NCBI RefSeq assembly: GCF_963583255.1
Contig: NC_084819.1
Location: 14,807,616 to 14,871,615, forward strand
Length of the DNA stretch: 64,000 bases
Direction: 5' to 3'
Source of the DNA: Pyrus communis
Taxonomy: Eukaryota > Streptophyta > Magnoliopsida > Rosales > Rosaceae
The notes under the pieces were generated by a model. The model worked only from the letters and a program-made list of their open reading frames with translations. It was not told the DNA's origin and searched no databases. Positions within the stretch are counted from its first letter, which is position 1. Each line of letters starts with the position of its first letter. The translations under genes were made by a program, and so were the position numbers. This document shows, one piece after another, positions 23,519 to 36,742 of the stretch.

Positions 23519-26500
23519 ATGGTGGCCGATAGCAAGTCCAAATCCGACATTTCTTTCGCCGGAACTTTTGCAAGCAGCGCCTTCTCCGCCTGTTTTGCTG
23601 AGGTAATCAATCAAATGAACTCTGATCGGTGATCACGTTATTTTCTATGCGAAATTGAATCGATACGGATTTTTGTGTTTGGATCCTGTGGACTGTTTTT
23701 TTTATATCAACAGTCAAATGAGAGATGAAACTCATGTCCTAAATTGTGATGAATTTTATATTGGCGTATCGGATATGTTGAGTTCATGATTCTGCTATCT
23801 GGGTTTTTGGTTGTTCCCAGAAATTGCGCTTAAAATTTTGAAAAAATATGTAGCTGTTTTGGAAATTTTGAAAAAATATCTAGCTGTTTTGGTTTTGCTG
23901 TATAATGTGTTGATAATTAACATTTTAAGGTTAGTTTTTCGTGTAATTAGGTGACCCGGTGCCGCACTTGAATCTTAATTAGTTTGTTGTGATCAGACCT
24001 TCCTGTTTATACACACAATTGAGTATGAGGAGACAATTGATTGTGATGTCTTCCAACTGTTTGTTTCGAAGAGTCTGTTAAGTTTGACGTTCTTTTGATT
24101 AACTTGGTGCAGATTTGTACTATTCCGTTGGACACGGCTAAAGTCAGGCTTCAACTCCAGAAGAAAGCTGTTGCAGGTGATGGAGTGGCCTTACCTAAAT
24201 ACAGGGGTATGCTGGGCACAGTTGCTACCATAGCCAGGGAAGAAGGTCTGACGGCACTCTGGAAAGGAATTATACCTGGATTGCATCGTCAATGCCTATA
24301 TGGAGGTTTAAGAATTGGGTTGTATGATCCTGTACGTCCCGATTCTTATTTTTTAGAAAACGCAAACTTATTGTGAAATTTTCTTTTTAGTGTATGTGAT
24401 ATCTGTGCTTTCTGATGTCTAATACATATAAATTGTATGCTTTACAGATCAAGTCCTTCTATTGCGGAGGCAGTGACTTTGTTGGTGATGTTCCTTTAAC
24501 AAAGAAAATACTTGCTGCCTTAACAACTGGTAAGCATGGTTGTGGTTGCTTTTCGATTTACCTTTCGTTTCTGCTGGTTTTGTGGAATAAAAGTAGTCTT
24601 GTGCGCTGTATCTGCATTACTGTCTGTAGTATCCTAGTGGTGTCATATTATAGTTTGGCTGGAAGTCCATAGTTGTTTTAATCTTTTTTTCTTTCTAAGA
24701 TGGAAAGATAGGCAGTAAGACCTGTGTGTTGCCTTTTTTGATATGTAAGTGGGTCCTTGTTAATTTTGGATTTACATTTGACTTTTCAAACTTGCTTTTT
24801 TGATAAAAAAAAAATAGGTGCTTTAGCAATCACAGTGGCAAATCCAACTGATCTTGTGAAAGTTAGACTTCAAGCTGAAGGAAAATTACCACCTGGTGCA
24901 CCAAGGCGTTATTCGGGATCACTGAATGCGTATTCCACCATTGTGAGACAGGTTGAACATCTATCCTAGAAATTTAAGATAAAAAGGAGGGGATGGCATT
25001 CAAATATATATAATTTTTTCTTTCTGACTTTTTAAACTTGGGTCACATCTGAAAAATTAGGAGGGAGTTGGGGCACTCTGGACTGGGATCGGACCCAACA
25101 TTGCACGTAATTCTATTATTAATGCTGCCGAACTAGCCAGTTATGATCAAGTGAAGGAGGTAAGCTCACTAACAGTCTTATTTTGTTCTTTTGGAGCAGC
25201 ATTCTTTACACTTATCTTAATGTGTATACATTTCAATGCAGACACTTCTAAAACTTCCAGGGTTCTCGGATAATGTTGTCACTCATCTTCTTTCTGGTCT
25301 GGGGGCTGGTTTCTTTGCTGTCTGTATTGGCTCACCAGTTGATGTGGTAATTTATCTACATTCAAATGTGAAATCTATCTGATTGGTCTCTAGTTAAGTA
25401 TATCTGGTATCTAGCGCATACTATGTTTGCTTACATGTTCTGGCAGCAAGTGAATTGATGATCTTATTAACTCAGGATAAGAGCATGTGGCACATGTGTA
25501 TTTGCCGGAAGGCATCCATCATATTTATTAGTTCTTATGGAGAATGCAAACAGTTAGTTCTTACCATTTCTTTTCATGTTCTCATCCTGTACTTTTATAT
25601 GATATGAAACTCTTTTTCAAGCTCTGATCAATTAAAGATGTAAATTAGTCTTGTATCTGTTATGCAAGCATATTTATTATTGACTAGTTGATTTATGTCC
25701 TTTTTTAGCTACGCATGGACTCAATAAGTGGTCGCTCTTTTCTTTTTGTCAAAATGGTTTACCTATTTTCATGTACTGATTGAGCTGCATTTTTTATTCT
25801 CATTGCATCATACAACCTCATATTTAATTTATTTTTTATTGTTCATCTTTTCTCAGGTTAAGTCAAGGATGATGGGAGATTCTGCTTACAAAAACACGAT
25901 GGATTGCTTCCTCAAAACTCTGAAGAATGATGTACAAATTAATTTCTTCCAATACCTTCTAGCCTATTCTTAATTTACACTTTAAAATTGCTTTAATAAG
26001 TTAAGAAGTTATGCAAATCAAGTATAAGTGTATTTGCATTCAGAGGTAAAGCAAATTAGCTTGTGGGTGAGAGTCGTGAGATGTAGAATCTAAAGCCAGT
26101 CAGAATTCTAGTTATTGATTGAAACAAATTATGCAGTTGGTTTCTGTAGTTGCGATGTGAAATATCTAAAGGCATTTAAGCATTAGTGTATTTGCATTGT
26201 GTAATCTACTTGCAGACTGAATAGGGTGCTAACTGCCACAACCCAACACTAACTTCCAACTTTAGTTAATTGAAGAGACTCATCAAAAGATACTGGTTAT
26301 TAACGGCATTCAATGTTTTACAGGGACCTTTGGCCTTTTACAAGGGCTTCATCCCAAATTTTGGACGGCTAGGATCGTGGAATGTCATCATGTTTCTAAC
26401 CCTTGAGCAGGTACATTTTGCAACTCCTCCACTTTCCTGTTCTTCACCATTTCGTGTTTTTGGTCTTTGCATGCACTTGCCACTCCCTGTGTCAACAGCT

Positions 26501-26668
26501 GTGGGGGCTGCAGCATAGATAACGTAGCTATGTATTTGGAAAACAGTCTTGTAGCCAGTTAATCTTTAGATTTCTTGATTGTCTTCAGTAACTATCCTGA
26601 ATTAGTTTCTCATCTTTTATTTCTCGTGGCAGGTTAAGAAGGTTGTGAGAAATATAGAGTCATCGTGA
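23519..26668 (+). CDS. PUMP1: Mitochondrial uncoupling protein 1 (plant UCP, mitochondrial carrier family)
   Basis: Nine exons: 23519-23602, 24113-24331, 24448-24529, 24818-24951, 25061-25159, 25242-25346, 25857-25931, 26324-26410 and 26633-26668. All introns are GT-AG with consistent phases; the total is 306 aa, the length of Arabidopsis PUMP1. The three mitochondrial-carrier repeats each show their signature: PLDTAKVR in exon 2, PTDLVKVR in exon 4, PVDVVKSR across exons 6 and 7. Other family blocks are [35 protein letters not shown] and [16 protein letters not shown]. The family sits in the inner mitochondrial membrane and dissipates the proton gradient or exchanges dicarboxylates and aspartate/glutamate; plant UCP1 supports photorespiration and limits oxidative stress. 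The start is the first ATG of exon 1, giving [13 protein letters not shown]. No lesion seen. Confidence 0.97.
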
Positions 26669-28623
26669 GCTTAACGAGGATCGAGGTCGCGAGGATCAAG
26701 GACAATGTGGGGTTTTTTAGGGGTTGTAGCATCTGCAGCAACTGATAGTTGTTTTAGAGAATAATAAGGCCTAGATTAAACATTTTTAGTGGCATTTTTT
26801 TTGCTAACTGAGGAGAAGGTTCCTCTTCCTCCCAAGAAAAACATGTATTCGAAACTATGAAGTTTTACAAATAATGATAATTTGTTTTCTGGACAATCTT
26901 ATCTCTCTTGTCGTACTCATGACTTTTGGTTTTAATATTCTTAATGTTATTTTTCAATTCCTCCAAAATAAGAGATTGAATTTCTTATTCCGTTTGGGAA
27001 CCATTTCTGTTTTGATTCTCCATATTTTGTGAACACAAGAATACTTTGTGTTCGAATCCGTCTCCTTGTTTTGATTCTAATTAAACACAAGAATACTTTG
27101 TGTTCAAATCTGATTCCTTGTTTTGATTCTAATTATCGATTACCATATGTGTGCTTGTGTTTAAAATCGGAATCAAACAAGGCTTAATCATGAGTACGTC
27201 TCTCTCATCACTTAATTGGAATGACATAGCTAATCCAGTCTCACGTTTTATTTAATTTTTAAGTTCTCTCATGATTGAACAATGCATTCACGATATCTTA
27301 ACAAAAATTTTTCGTTATGTTAAAAATTTTGTAGTTCAGATAAGAGTATTTGCTTTTGCATCTGAGATCCCAAATTCAATCAAGCTAACCACGTGAGACG
27401 TCCTCCAACAACGAACTTTGTTTTTTTTTGTTCTTTCCAAATAGAGCATTTGCCCTTAATTTTTTTTGTACAGTAGTCCAAAAGCCCACACCGGCCCTCA
27501 AGTCGGTCAGCCCATTAACTGTTACCAACCCAAAACCCAGTAAACGAGTTCCCTTCTTCTTCGTGCTCCAAATCTCGGCCGAAATCCACCCGCCATTTAA
27601 CAAAATTTCAGAATTCCTTCTTCTTCTTCCGCCAATTTTCTCCCATTTTAGCTCAGGTACTCCTTAATTTCCGTTTTCATTAATTTTTCACACATCTTAA
27701 CATCTAATCAATTTCAATCGGATTTTATTAGGGCTTGCGGCGGTAACTGAATATTATTTACCCTTTTCAGACTTGACCGCTCGATGGTTGCGATCGCCGA
27801 CGACGTCGTATGGACGACTTGCCGGTTAGTGTATTTGCTCCCCACGATCAGTGCAAAGAAATTTGGTTCAGATTTGTGTATTAATTGGGCACACTTCGAT
27901 TGCAATGCCAACTTCGTTAGCTATGACCCCAAATAGTTGCATTCGGAATTGGATTCCATGGAACCAAACAGAGATTTTATGCTGCAAATTCCAATATTTA
28001 GGTTCACCTGCTTAGTTTATTTCCTGCTTGATACAGAGTCTGAAGAGAACATGTGAACATTCAACATGTTGGTGTTATTATTTTTGTGGCACCTGAACCT
28101 TTTAGGTTAGTTTATCGGAGTTGAGAATTTTTTCGGGTTAACCTTCGTTTTTTTGGGTGACATTCTGCCTGTGTGGTTTCTGTGTTTGGTTCTTGGAACT
28201 TAGAAATACCTTGTGGCTGCTTACCTTTAGATTCGTGTATCGCTTGTCTAGGTTTGTGGATAAAACTATAGTCTTTGCGCCTTCTCGTGTCTATTTGTTA
28301 TCAATCTTCCAGAATTTCCTTAATTTGAGTCATAGAAGTGAGAAACAAAAACACTAATATCAAACCAAATTTTTGTCAATCTAATTTTATTTTTCAACTC
28401 CAGACATTTGCATCCTTAGTTATACATCATTTTTCATCCATATGTAAGTGCGTAATACACTCATTTGAATAACCCCATCACGAGGACTTGTTATTTTCAA
28501 TTCATCTACAGGAGGAGAAGATATTTGGTCTCGTAATTGGAGTCTGAAGTTGGAAATTTTAGCATGCTATAGTAAGTCGCAAACTTTATACATCCAAGGA
28601 AGAGGGTAACAGTAGGGTGAAAG
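26669..28623. other. PUMP1 3' flank and HAKAI promoter/5' leader
   Basis: The 3' UTR of PUMP1 probably runs to about 26870. A 52-bp tandem repeat lies at 27033-27134 in a MITE-like stretch. From about 27600 a CT-rich leader (CCTTCTTCTTCTTCCGCC) and GCGATCGCCGACGACGTCG suggest the HAKAI 5' UTR with a leader intron before 28624; its exact splice sites are not resolved. No separate gene was recognised. Confidence 0.5.
27033..27134. repeat. 52-bp tandem repeat, two copies
   Basis: ACACAAGAATACTTTGTGTT at 27033 recurs at 27085, each followed by a related tail ending TTGTTTTGATTCTAATTA. Each unit contains a small palindrome (CACAAGAATACTTTGTG). Probably part of a MITE, whose ends CCGTTTGGGAACC and GGAATCAAACAAGG are inverted-repeat-like. 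Confidence 0.7.
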
Positions 28624-30551
28624 ATGCTGATCCGGCTTAAGAGTCTTACACCAACAGAGGGTGCTGCAGGGGCAAAACACTTGCCAGCAGAGACTGTGAC
28701 CGTTGCATGCCCTGACCACCTTGTACTTGCTGATCTTCCTGTGGCAAAGGGCATTGGTGCAGTAACCACCACTACTCTTGTCAAGAATGTAGGCCGCAGG
28801 TCCCGTCGCCAGCTTGGAGAACGCGTCCACTTTTGTGTTAGCTGTGATTTTCCAATTGCTATCTATGGACGCCTGGTATTGACCGAGTAAACCTGTTTTT
28901 CCACATGTGTTAGTTGCTTTTACTTTTAAATTTCATGTCTTGGTGTTATTTTAGCTTCATATATTTTGCCCTTGGAAACTCTGAAATTTATACCAGAAGT
29001 CAAGTGTTGAATTGCATGATATAAACTTCATATATATTAACTAGCCTGTGTTCTTGCAGAGCCCTTGTGAGCATGCTTTTTGTCTGGATTGTGCTAGGAG
29101 TTACTCAATATGCTATCTGTAAGCTTTCTTAACTTTACATGCTCAGACTAGTGCATCAATCTGTTATCTACAAACTTGTTCCTTTTCTTTCGCCCAGTGA
29201 AGGAGCGGAAGGATTTTCTTGGGCTTGTAGTGTTGTAGAATTTCGGCATAACACCCAACGAGCATTTTGACTTTTGCATGTGTACTTCTATTATTTAGAA
29301 GAGTGCTCATCTAAGGGACTTAAATTGAGGGATATTGCACTTTAGGGCTAAATTTGCATCAATAAATCATTGATTACCACCAAGTATTGGAATTAGTTGA
29401 TGAGTCATTTGAACATCTAACTTTCATGATTTATGTTACACAGTTGCGACGAACGCATCCAGAAGATTCAGACAATCAAAATGATGGAGGGGATCTTCAT
29501 TTGTGCAGCCCCTCACTGTCTGAAATCTTTTCTGAAGAGGGGTGAATTTGAATCTCATATCCATGAGAGCCATGCTTACCTTCTTCAGCCATTTGCAGGC
29601 AAAATGGATGGAAATGAATCAGAATCTCAGAATTCCAAACAATGTACAGTATCTGAATCCACAGCTCGAGCTCCACCAAGGCCATTAGTTTCTCCTGGTT
29701 CAAATTCTCAGCTCTATGATCGTGAGGACAAAGCTCGGCTTCAACAGACTAGAGAACAATCACTTCCAAGGCCAGTCATGCAGCCCAACCCAGCCCCAGA
29801 TTTTGGGCAAGTCCAGAGTAACCCTCCAGACCCCAGTCGCCCCCCAGGCTTTGACAGGCCTGCTCCCCTCAGTCTCTTCCATCAACAAAGCTATGATTCA
29901 ATGGGTGCCCCAATGCAGGAATCTGGCCAATTTTCTGATAAGCAGCAAGGAATTTTATCTGAGACTCCCTTTTCTGAATATCCACCCATGCATTCCATTC
30001 CACCCCCTAATTATGCAATGCCTGTTAATTCCAATCAAGTGCGGATGCCTCTTCCATTTGGCCTTCCCTTTCTAGTTGATGGATCCCAGCAAGTTTATGG
30101 TGCTCCCTATGAGGAGATGGCACGACAGGATTCCGCCCCAGATGTTGGACCAGAACAGGGGTCATTACTGGGTTTCCCCCCTGGTTCGGTAGGTAAAATG
30201 AACTTTCCAGCTAGTTATCCACACTCTTGGAATGCAGGACAAGCTGGTGCTCCTTTTGAAGCTGCAGCAGGGGGTCAAGGAAATGCAGATAGTTTCTCTA
30301 ACTCTGCAGAGCCTCAAGGACAAACTGCATTTTATCAAGGAGAATATGGACGGAATCCTGGTGGTATGCCCTTCAATTCTCCGCAAATGAGCAACACCGC
30401 AATGGAACAAGTGCAGGGTGGTAATATCATGGATCCCAGGGACGGCAAGGGTGTTTTAGCAGCACAGCCAATGTCACTTCCTCCGCCACCTCCACCCCCA
30501 CCTCACATGTCACAACTCAAACGTAAGTTTTATCAAGGCGATACAGGATGA
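28624..30551 (+). CDS. HAKAI: HAKAI-type E3 ubiquitin ligase, m6A writer-complex subunit
   Basis: Three exons, 28624-28875, 29060-29118 and 29444-30551, give 472 aa. A RING finger spans residues about 71-105 and crosses both splice junctions: CVSC, PCEHAFCLDC, SICYLC. It is followed by a C2H2-like finger (ICAAPHCLKSFLKRGEFESH, residues about 124-146), the RING plus zinc-finger pair of the HAKAI/CBLL1 family. The rest is low-complexity and rich in P, Q, G and S, ending in eight prolines and MSQLKRKFYQGDTG. In Arabidopsis HAKAI belongs to the nuclear complex that methylates adenosine in mRNA, with MTA, MTB, FIP37 and VIR. The start is the first ATG of an open frame that joins the RING in phase. 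The protein is longer than Arabidopsis HAKAI, mainly in the disordered tail. Confidence 0.93.
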
Positions 30552-33085
30552 GATGGACAGGGCTAGATCCGGAAACATGACCACCCCATGATGGCTGTTG
30601 ATGGCCAAGTCTAGAACAGATTAATATTTGTAATTTTCCTCTTTTTTCCCTCCCTGTAACTCGTTGCTTGGTGGCATTATTGGTCCAAGGTTCTCTCTGA
30701 GTGTTGTTTTTCCCTGGCTCAGGTCTTTACATTTTGTTCTTTCTTTTTTTTTTTTTTTTTCCAATAGTTTGCACCAGTCGAAATTAATGAAGATGGCTTT
30801 TCGCAATGGCCATAAGATAAATGACTTTGGAGAAAATGAAAGAGTGAGGCAACTATATGTGGGGAAATTGGTGAAAAGCTGTAGCAGGGATGGTGAGTAC
30901 AAGCAAGATGTTTTCCACTGTTGCAGTTTTCATTCGACATGATTCGAAGACAACGTAACAACCTCGTGTTACCATTTCTTCTGGTAACTGCAATTTAGGC
31001 ATGGGAGAAAATGGTGTGTTCACATAGGAATGTGCAACTAACAAGACATGCTGTGAGTTTTGGCCTTCTCCAAGCTTCTTGCGAACGAGACATGTTGGCA
31101 AAACATTTCATAAAAACAAATCTAAATATGTACAAATGTATAAACCATTTCAAAAGCTAAAAACTAATATTGTAACGTGTAGAAGTGAGAGGGGAGAGGT
31201 CTTGTGGTATTCATCTTCGCTTAGAAGTGAGAGGTTTTAGGTTCGAATCTCGTGGCTGGCGAATTCGATACTAAATTAGGTTGCCCATTGTGTTGCTTAA
31301 CCAAACTCCTCATTCTCTTAGTGTAAAATATCGATGTACTTAAAAAAAAAAAAAAACGTGCAGAACAATTAAGGGCATGTTTGGTGACTCCAAGCTACGG
31401 AGAAAACGTAATTATGTATAAATGTATTATTAGGAGGGAGTGCCTTGTATCTCAAGTAATACCCCCGGTAAGTGATTCGTTTGCTGAATATGCAGTTTTT
31501 CCGAAAACTTTGATTTCAATTTGGATTTCTGTTTTTTTTTTTTAAATTCCAACAAAATCAAGATGTATTATGTTTTTCTCATAATCGCCTATTATCTAAA
31601 AACACCAAAGTTAAGACAACTTGCTGGTAGAACTATTTTCAAAAACTTGCTGGTAGAATTATTTTCAAGAACTGAATTCAAGACTAACTTAAGAAAATAA
31701 TCGATTATCTAAAAACACCAAAAGTGAGTTTTTAGAATTTTTAAATTTAAACTCTTTTTTTTTACTCTCTCCTCCCCACTCACTTGCTCCCAATCTTATC
31801 TATCCCTTTTTTTTCTTCTTTTTTCTCCTCCTCTGTCTCCAATGGTTCGCTCTCTTCATTCTCTCTCATCCTTCTCTTTATCTCCTGTCATCTCTTTCTC
31901 ACACTCCTACGACTCCCTGTCTTTGGATCTTTTTGTCCAATTTAAGTTTTTTTATTTTTTATTTATTTTTATGAAACAAACGATATTATTCACAGTTCTA
32001 CATTAAAAGGGTATATTCACCCTCTCATTCTTGATCTATCCCTCTCTCTTTTTGTAGACTCTTTTAGAGGGTATATTCAATAAGGAGTTTAAAAGATTTT
32101 AAAAGAATTTACCAATCTAGATATATTCATTCAAGATTTTATTTTAAAAAGGTTTATAAAACTCTATAAAAATCCGAGTATATTAATTCCTCATTTTAAA
32201 GTAGTTCATAAAACTCTATGTGTAATTTATTTTAAAATATGAAGGATTTTAATGGATTTGAAGGAATAATAAAGGGATTTTGAGAAATTAGACATCGTTT
32301 CTAAGATTTCAAATGAACTCAACTAAAATTCACATGGAGTCTATGGAACTATATTAAGTTGAAAATCAGAGTACACATAACAAGCAAACAAACAAACGAC
32401 GAACAAAATTCACATAGTACGCATAACGACGAACAAGCAAATAAAATAAACAAATACAAAACTACAAATATTATTAAAAACGAAGAAACAATAGTACAAG
32501 ATTCGCCAAAAAATCTACATAACTCGTAAGACTATGCCACCAACTAATTCTAGACTGAATTACAAAACATACCATTATAGAAATCTCTAATAAGCAACAA
32601 ATACGGAATCCTAATTTTAACGAACTAGGCCCAAATTCTAAACTAACAAGAAAATACAAACAACTAATTTAAAAAAGAAAAAGAAAAAGAAAACTATATA
32701 ACATACGAAACTTCTATTTTTGTTCAACTTCTTAAATCTAATCTATATCTAGGCGTAAGCGAAGAGAACCACTGCCCGGCTCATTGACGACTCCATTGCC
32801 GAAGAAGAATTGATTCAGCCACTACCATACCACCTGTAAGTGATCTGTTTGCAAACATCCGATTTTCTGAAAAATTGGATTTCAACTTCGAATTTCTGTG
32901 TAATTCTACACTTTTCGTTGCCAGAAGCATGTTGATTTCGCTCGGGGTTTTCTGAAATTAGTTGATTGTCCTAGCGCCTGGAAAGTGTTTGATGATATGC
33001 CTCTGTGAGAATTTGATTAGGTGTTTGGGAAGGGCATCCGATTTTTCTCTATTGGATCGGACCACCGCCTTGAGGAGTCGCTACG
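30552..33085. other. HAKAI 3' flank and left edge of the F-box array
   Basis: HAKAI 3' UTR to about 30930. From about 30970 the sequence matches the 3' flank of another array unit (AACTGCAATTTAGGCATGGGAG here, AACTGCAATTCAGGCATGGG near 44116), and 31430-31550 matches the 5' leader of array members (GGGAGTGCCTTGTATCTCA, also at about 44484 and 53854). So a relic array unit without coding sequence lies here. 32040-32720 repeats intergenic modules found again at 48170-48560 and 58780-59460. A typical leader donor (CACCT/GTAAGTG) for the 33086 gene is at 32835/32836. Confidence 0.65.
31185..31354 (+). mobile_element. tRNA-derived SINE
   Basis: About 170 bp with an A-box-like GAGGTCTTGTGG, a B box GGTTCGAATCT (31240-31250) and an A-rich 3' tail (31342-31354). 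Flanked by AACGTGTAGAA (31174-31184) and AACGTGCAGAA (31355-31365), a 10-of-11 target duplication. It belongs to the same broad family as the reverse-oriented SINEs in the F-box introns. Confidence 0.82.
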
Positions 33086-36000
33086 ATGGCGCGCAAGCGT
33101 AAGCTCCAGGCACCTACAAGTTGTGAATCTGAAGGAACTTGTTCTGAAAGTGGAATGGACAGATTTAGTGATCTTCCGGAGGAAGTTGTTCATCGGATTC
33201 TTTCCTTCCTCAATTTCAAAGACCTCACTCGAGTGGGTGCTGTATCCAAAGAATGCAAACGATTTCGTCTCTCGGTTCCGGTGGTGAATTTTGGTACAGA
33301 TGAGCGGACAGGCATAAAAAAAGTGGATTTAGCGAGGATGATGACTTCTTTTGATCGGTACTTGCTCGATCGTGGTCAGAACAGGATGCAGCGAGTCTGC
33401 ATCAGCTTGAGTGTCTGTAAAAGTGAAACAACGAAGAAAGTTTCTGATGACCATTCTCGAGTACTCAAGTGGATTCGTGATGCAGTAAGGTGTAATGTTG
33501 AAGAGCTTGATCTCTATTTCTCACACCGTGTTAGTAGTACGTTCTCGTGGCCATCTTTCATCTTCCATTCTCAATCTTTGCGCTCTTTATCGGTGTCCTC
33601 AGGTGTAAGCATTTTGGAGGTTGTTCAAGCGCCGTCTCTATCCTTTTCTAGTAATCTCCATTACTTATCATTGAGTTCTGTTAAAATAGTAGACGATAGG
33701 GTTTTCAAATGGATCTCATGCTGCTGCAAGTGCCTTAAGGAATTACGTCTTATTTCTATCAACGGTATACCAAATATCTCCATTGAAAGTTCGTCGTTGG
33801 TTAACTTTTATGTTTTCAATTGTGGTGACATACATCTTATTATATCGGGTCAGAAACTTGAATATATAGATATGGACTGGGGTGGTTACGATGCATCTAC
33901 GAGCAGAAAAAGCACAATTAGCAACACATCATTGAAGATTTTTGCTCCAAATCTTAAAACTTTGAAATGGAAAGGCGAATTGAGGAATAGCCAAAGTCTG
34001 GGAAATTTAAAGAGTTTGGAAGAAGTTGAGATTTTCTTAGCGCCTCTGAAAAATGAGTTTGACAAAGTATTGGAGGTTCTTTGCAGTATATGTACGGCAA
34101 AAGTTATGACCATAAACGAGGAGACCGTTAAGGTAAAGTTCACTTATTCTCTGGACCTTTTTTGTAAAAACACTATAAGTAATCTTGTGAATTGACTCTT
34201 GAGAGTGTTTTCACTTTTCAATCATGGAGATTGCATTCTTATTGTGATGTTATATTTGATGCGATATTTGTTAGATGAAGTAACTGAAACAGCATTAGAC
34301 TTTAATTTTTTGACAAATTAATGATCATATTAATCAAGATTGTGATAATTCTTGTGTTCTTTCTATGTAATTAAGATTTTTTTCTTGAAAACTTGCAGGC
34401 TCTGTACAAGGAAGGTTCCACGACAACACTAATATTGGATAATATTTTAAACTTGAGCATACATTGTGAGAACTTGAATAACAGGCTTGTTCCTGCAATG
34501 GTCTCTCTTCTTAGGAGAATGCCTAATCTGAATATTTTGTGCATAAAGACTAGCTGTGAGAATTTGACTCCTGAAAAAGTAAGTAAAAGCCTGTGTTGCC
34601 TATTGATCTCCCTCTCACGCATACGGCACACATTTTTCTTGTTCTAATTTTTAGAATCATTTGCTAATAAATTAGGGCGACCTTATGTATTTCTTAAGAA
34701 AACCCTCCTATTAAACAATGAAAACTCAAAATTTAACCCAGATTAAATGACAGCAAAAGGGTTAGCTAGTTTCTTTTAATTTTTTTATGTAGCGATATAT
34801 TTTCACTATGCATAATAGTTAGTTTTGTAATATATTGGTGCAACTTACATGTTTTTACATTTCCTTTTAGAATGGGTTGGGTCAATAACGTGTAAACTTG
34901 GTGAATTTGTGGAATAGTTGGGTTAGTCAGAGTCATAGAAAAGTTAATTTGTTTTTGAATTACTTTGTGTTTATTTGGTGATTTTTAATTAATTTCTTTT
35001 ATGTCTTTAGGCAAGTCTCTCCAGTAATGAATGCTGGAAACTGCAAAACCTTGTTTTCATTCATCAGCTTAAGGAGGTAAGCGTAGAGAATTCCTATGGG
35101 TCTAATGAAATTGAGTTTGCAATGTATGTTCTGTGAGAATTTGGCTCCCGGAACAGTAAACAGTAAGGGAAAGTCTATGTTGCCTATTAATCTCCCTCTT
35201 GCGCACACGACACATTTTTCTTGTGCTAATTTGTAGATTCATTTTCTTATAATTTAGGGAAACTTTATTTAAAGTTTAAACCCAACAATTTCTTAAGAAA
35301 ACCCTCCTATTAAAAGAATTAAAAGTCAAAATGTAACCTTAGAGTACATAGCAGCAAAAGGGTTAGCTAGTTTCTTTTAATGTTCTACTTTTTATGCAGT
35401 GAGGATTTGGGGTAAGTCACACAATTGGGAAATCATAATAATTACGTATTGAACTCGCAATCCAAGTAAGTCAAACTTGAGACATCCCACTTACAAGTTA
35501 GAGAAGAATATCGCTAGACCGTAGTGCTATTGGCCATAAGACAAGCTAGTTTGAAAAAGACAACTCTGAAACTGCTATCAATATTCAGAAACTCAACATA
35601 GTCATCACTTATCTCCAACTAAAAATCCTGAGTCCTAAGTGAAACTTGTATAATCTCTGCCCTAGCTTCATTACAGTGTAAATAAATAAGTTAAGACAAA
35701 TTAAACATACTCTCAAATTGTATTTTGTGGGTCTTCAAATGAGATACGAATATAATTTTTGAGTTTGAGGTTAAATTTATTTGATTTTCATAAGACATGT
35801 TTGACAAATCAGCACTTAATGTGGAATGTACCATGTACTTCATCAATCTAGAGGTTTGGCAGTGTGGTACCGTACATCCTTCTTCGGGTGTAATGGGGTT
35901 AGTTTTGGAATATATTTACGTTCCTTTTTGGAAGGGGTTTAGATCAACATATTGAGTTTGGCGGGTTTATGGAATAGTTGGGTTAAACAGAGGCACCCAA

Positions 36001-36458
36001 AAATTATCGTCAAAAGATGAATTTAGAAAGTTATGTTTCTATTTGGTAATTTTGAATAATTTGCTTCATTTTTTTTTTTTGCACAACAAATTAATTTGCT
36101 TTTATGTTTTCAGGCAAGTCACTTTGGTAATGAATACTGGAAACTGCAAAACCTTGCTTTCATTCATCAGCTTAAGGAGGTAATCATAGAGAATTCCTAT
36201 GGATCTAATGAAATCGAGTTTGCAAGATATATTCTCGAGCGTGCTCAAAATTTGAAGAAAATGGTCATTGTTCATCGTGACGATGATGCTCCATCAAAAG
36301 TTGCTGGGATGGTGAGTAGGAGCAAGATGATTTCCAGTGCTTCCATTTTCATCCAGCAGGATCCACACAGGATTTACAGAATTTGTGGTCCGGGATCTTA
36401 CATTTCGTATTCGGGACCTGATATATTGAAATCTGGGATAGTGACTATGAGATCTTAG
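33086..36458 (+). CDS. F-box/LRR/FBD-like protein, array gene 1
   Basis: Three exons, 33086-34132, 34399-34578 and 36114-36458, join in phase to 523 aa. The N-terminus is basic (MARKRKLQ). An F-box spans residues about 26-70 (DRFSDLPEEVVHRILSFLNF, KDLTRVGAVSKECKRF). A leucine-rich middle follows (VEELDLYFSHRV, SLRSLSVSSG, LHYLSLSSVKIVDDRVFKWI, SLKIFAPNLKTLKWKG). Exon 3 encodes an FBD-like end (EIEFARYILERAQNLKKMVI). F-box proteins bind SKP1 and recruit substrates to SCF ubiquitin ligases; the target is unknown. Between exons 2 and 3 lies a duplicated partial exon (35011-35157) that could be mis-spliced in. The leader has the array-typical donor but lacks the TTGGTTGCAG acceptor seen upstream of the genes at 44873, 48935, 54271 and 60187. 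Confidence 0.85.
35011..35157 (+). pseudogene. Partial exon 3 fused to exon 2 tail, internal duplication in array gene 1
   Basis: After a good acceptor (TGTCTTTAG) the sequence matches exon 3 (QNLVFIHQLKE, then SVENSYGSNEIEFA) but from about 35130 it switches to the end of exon 2 (CTGTGAGAATTTGGCTCCCG) followed by an exon 2-like donor and intron 2 sequence. The intron 2 that follows then leads to the real exon 3 at 36114. This is the scar of an unequal exchange between units. A stop follows the junction at once, so including it would truncate the protein. Confidence 0.8.
35396..35548 (-). mobile_element. Reverse-oriented SINE in intron 2 of array gene 1
   Basis: On the minus strand the copy reads A-box-like GGTCTAGCGATATTC, then CTAACTTGTAAGTGGGATG, a B-box-like CAAGTTTGACTTAC, and ends near GATTTCCCAATTGTGTGAC. 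The arrangement parallels the SINE at 31185. The same insertion recurs in the other array genes. Confidence 0.65.
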
Positions 36459-36742
36459 ACAGTGACTTAGCAAATAAGAGAGATTCTCGGGATCTAGAAG
36501 GAAGAAGGATTGATCTATATATATTTTTTTTGGGTAAATAAACAAACATTTCGTACGTCTTTTAACAGTTTGCATGAGTAGAAATCAAATTCAAGGTGCA
36601 ACTGAGAACCAGCTTTTGGAAATAAACCAAAGATCAGATTACAACTCTCATGTTGCATTACATTAATTGACAGGATATTTTTCTCTTGCTTCACCCAAAC
36701 CTAATTTGTCTAGCAATGCACAAAAATTAATAATATTGAAAT

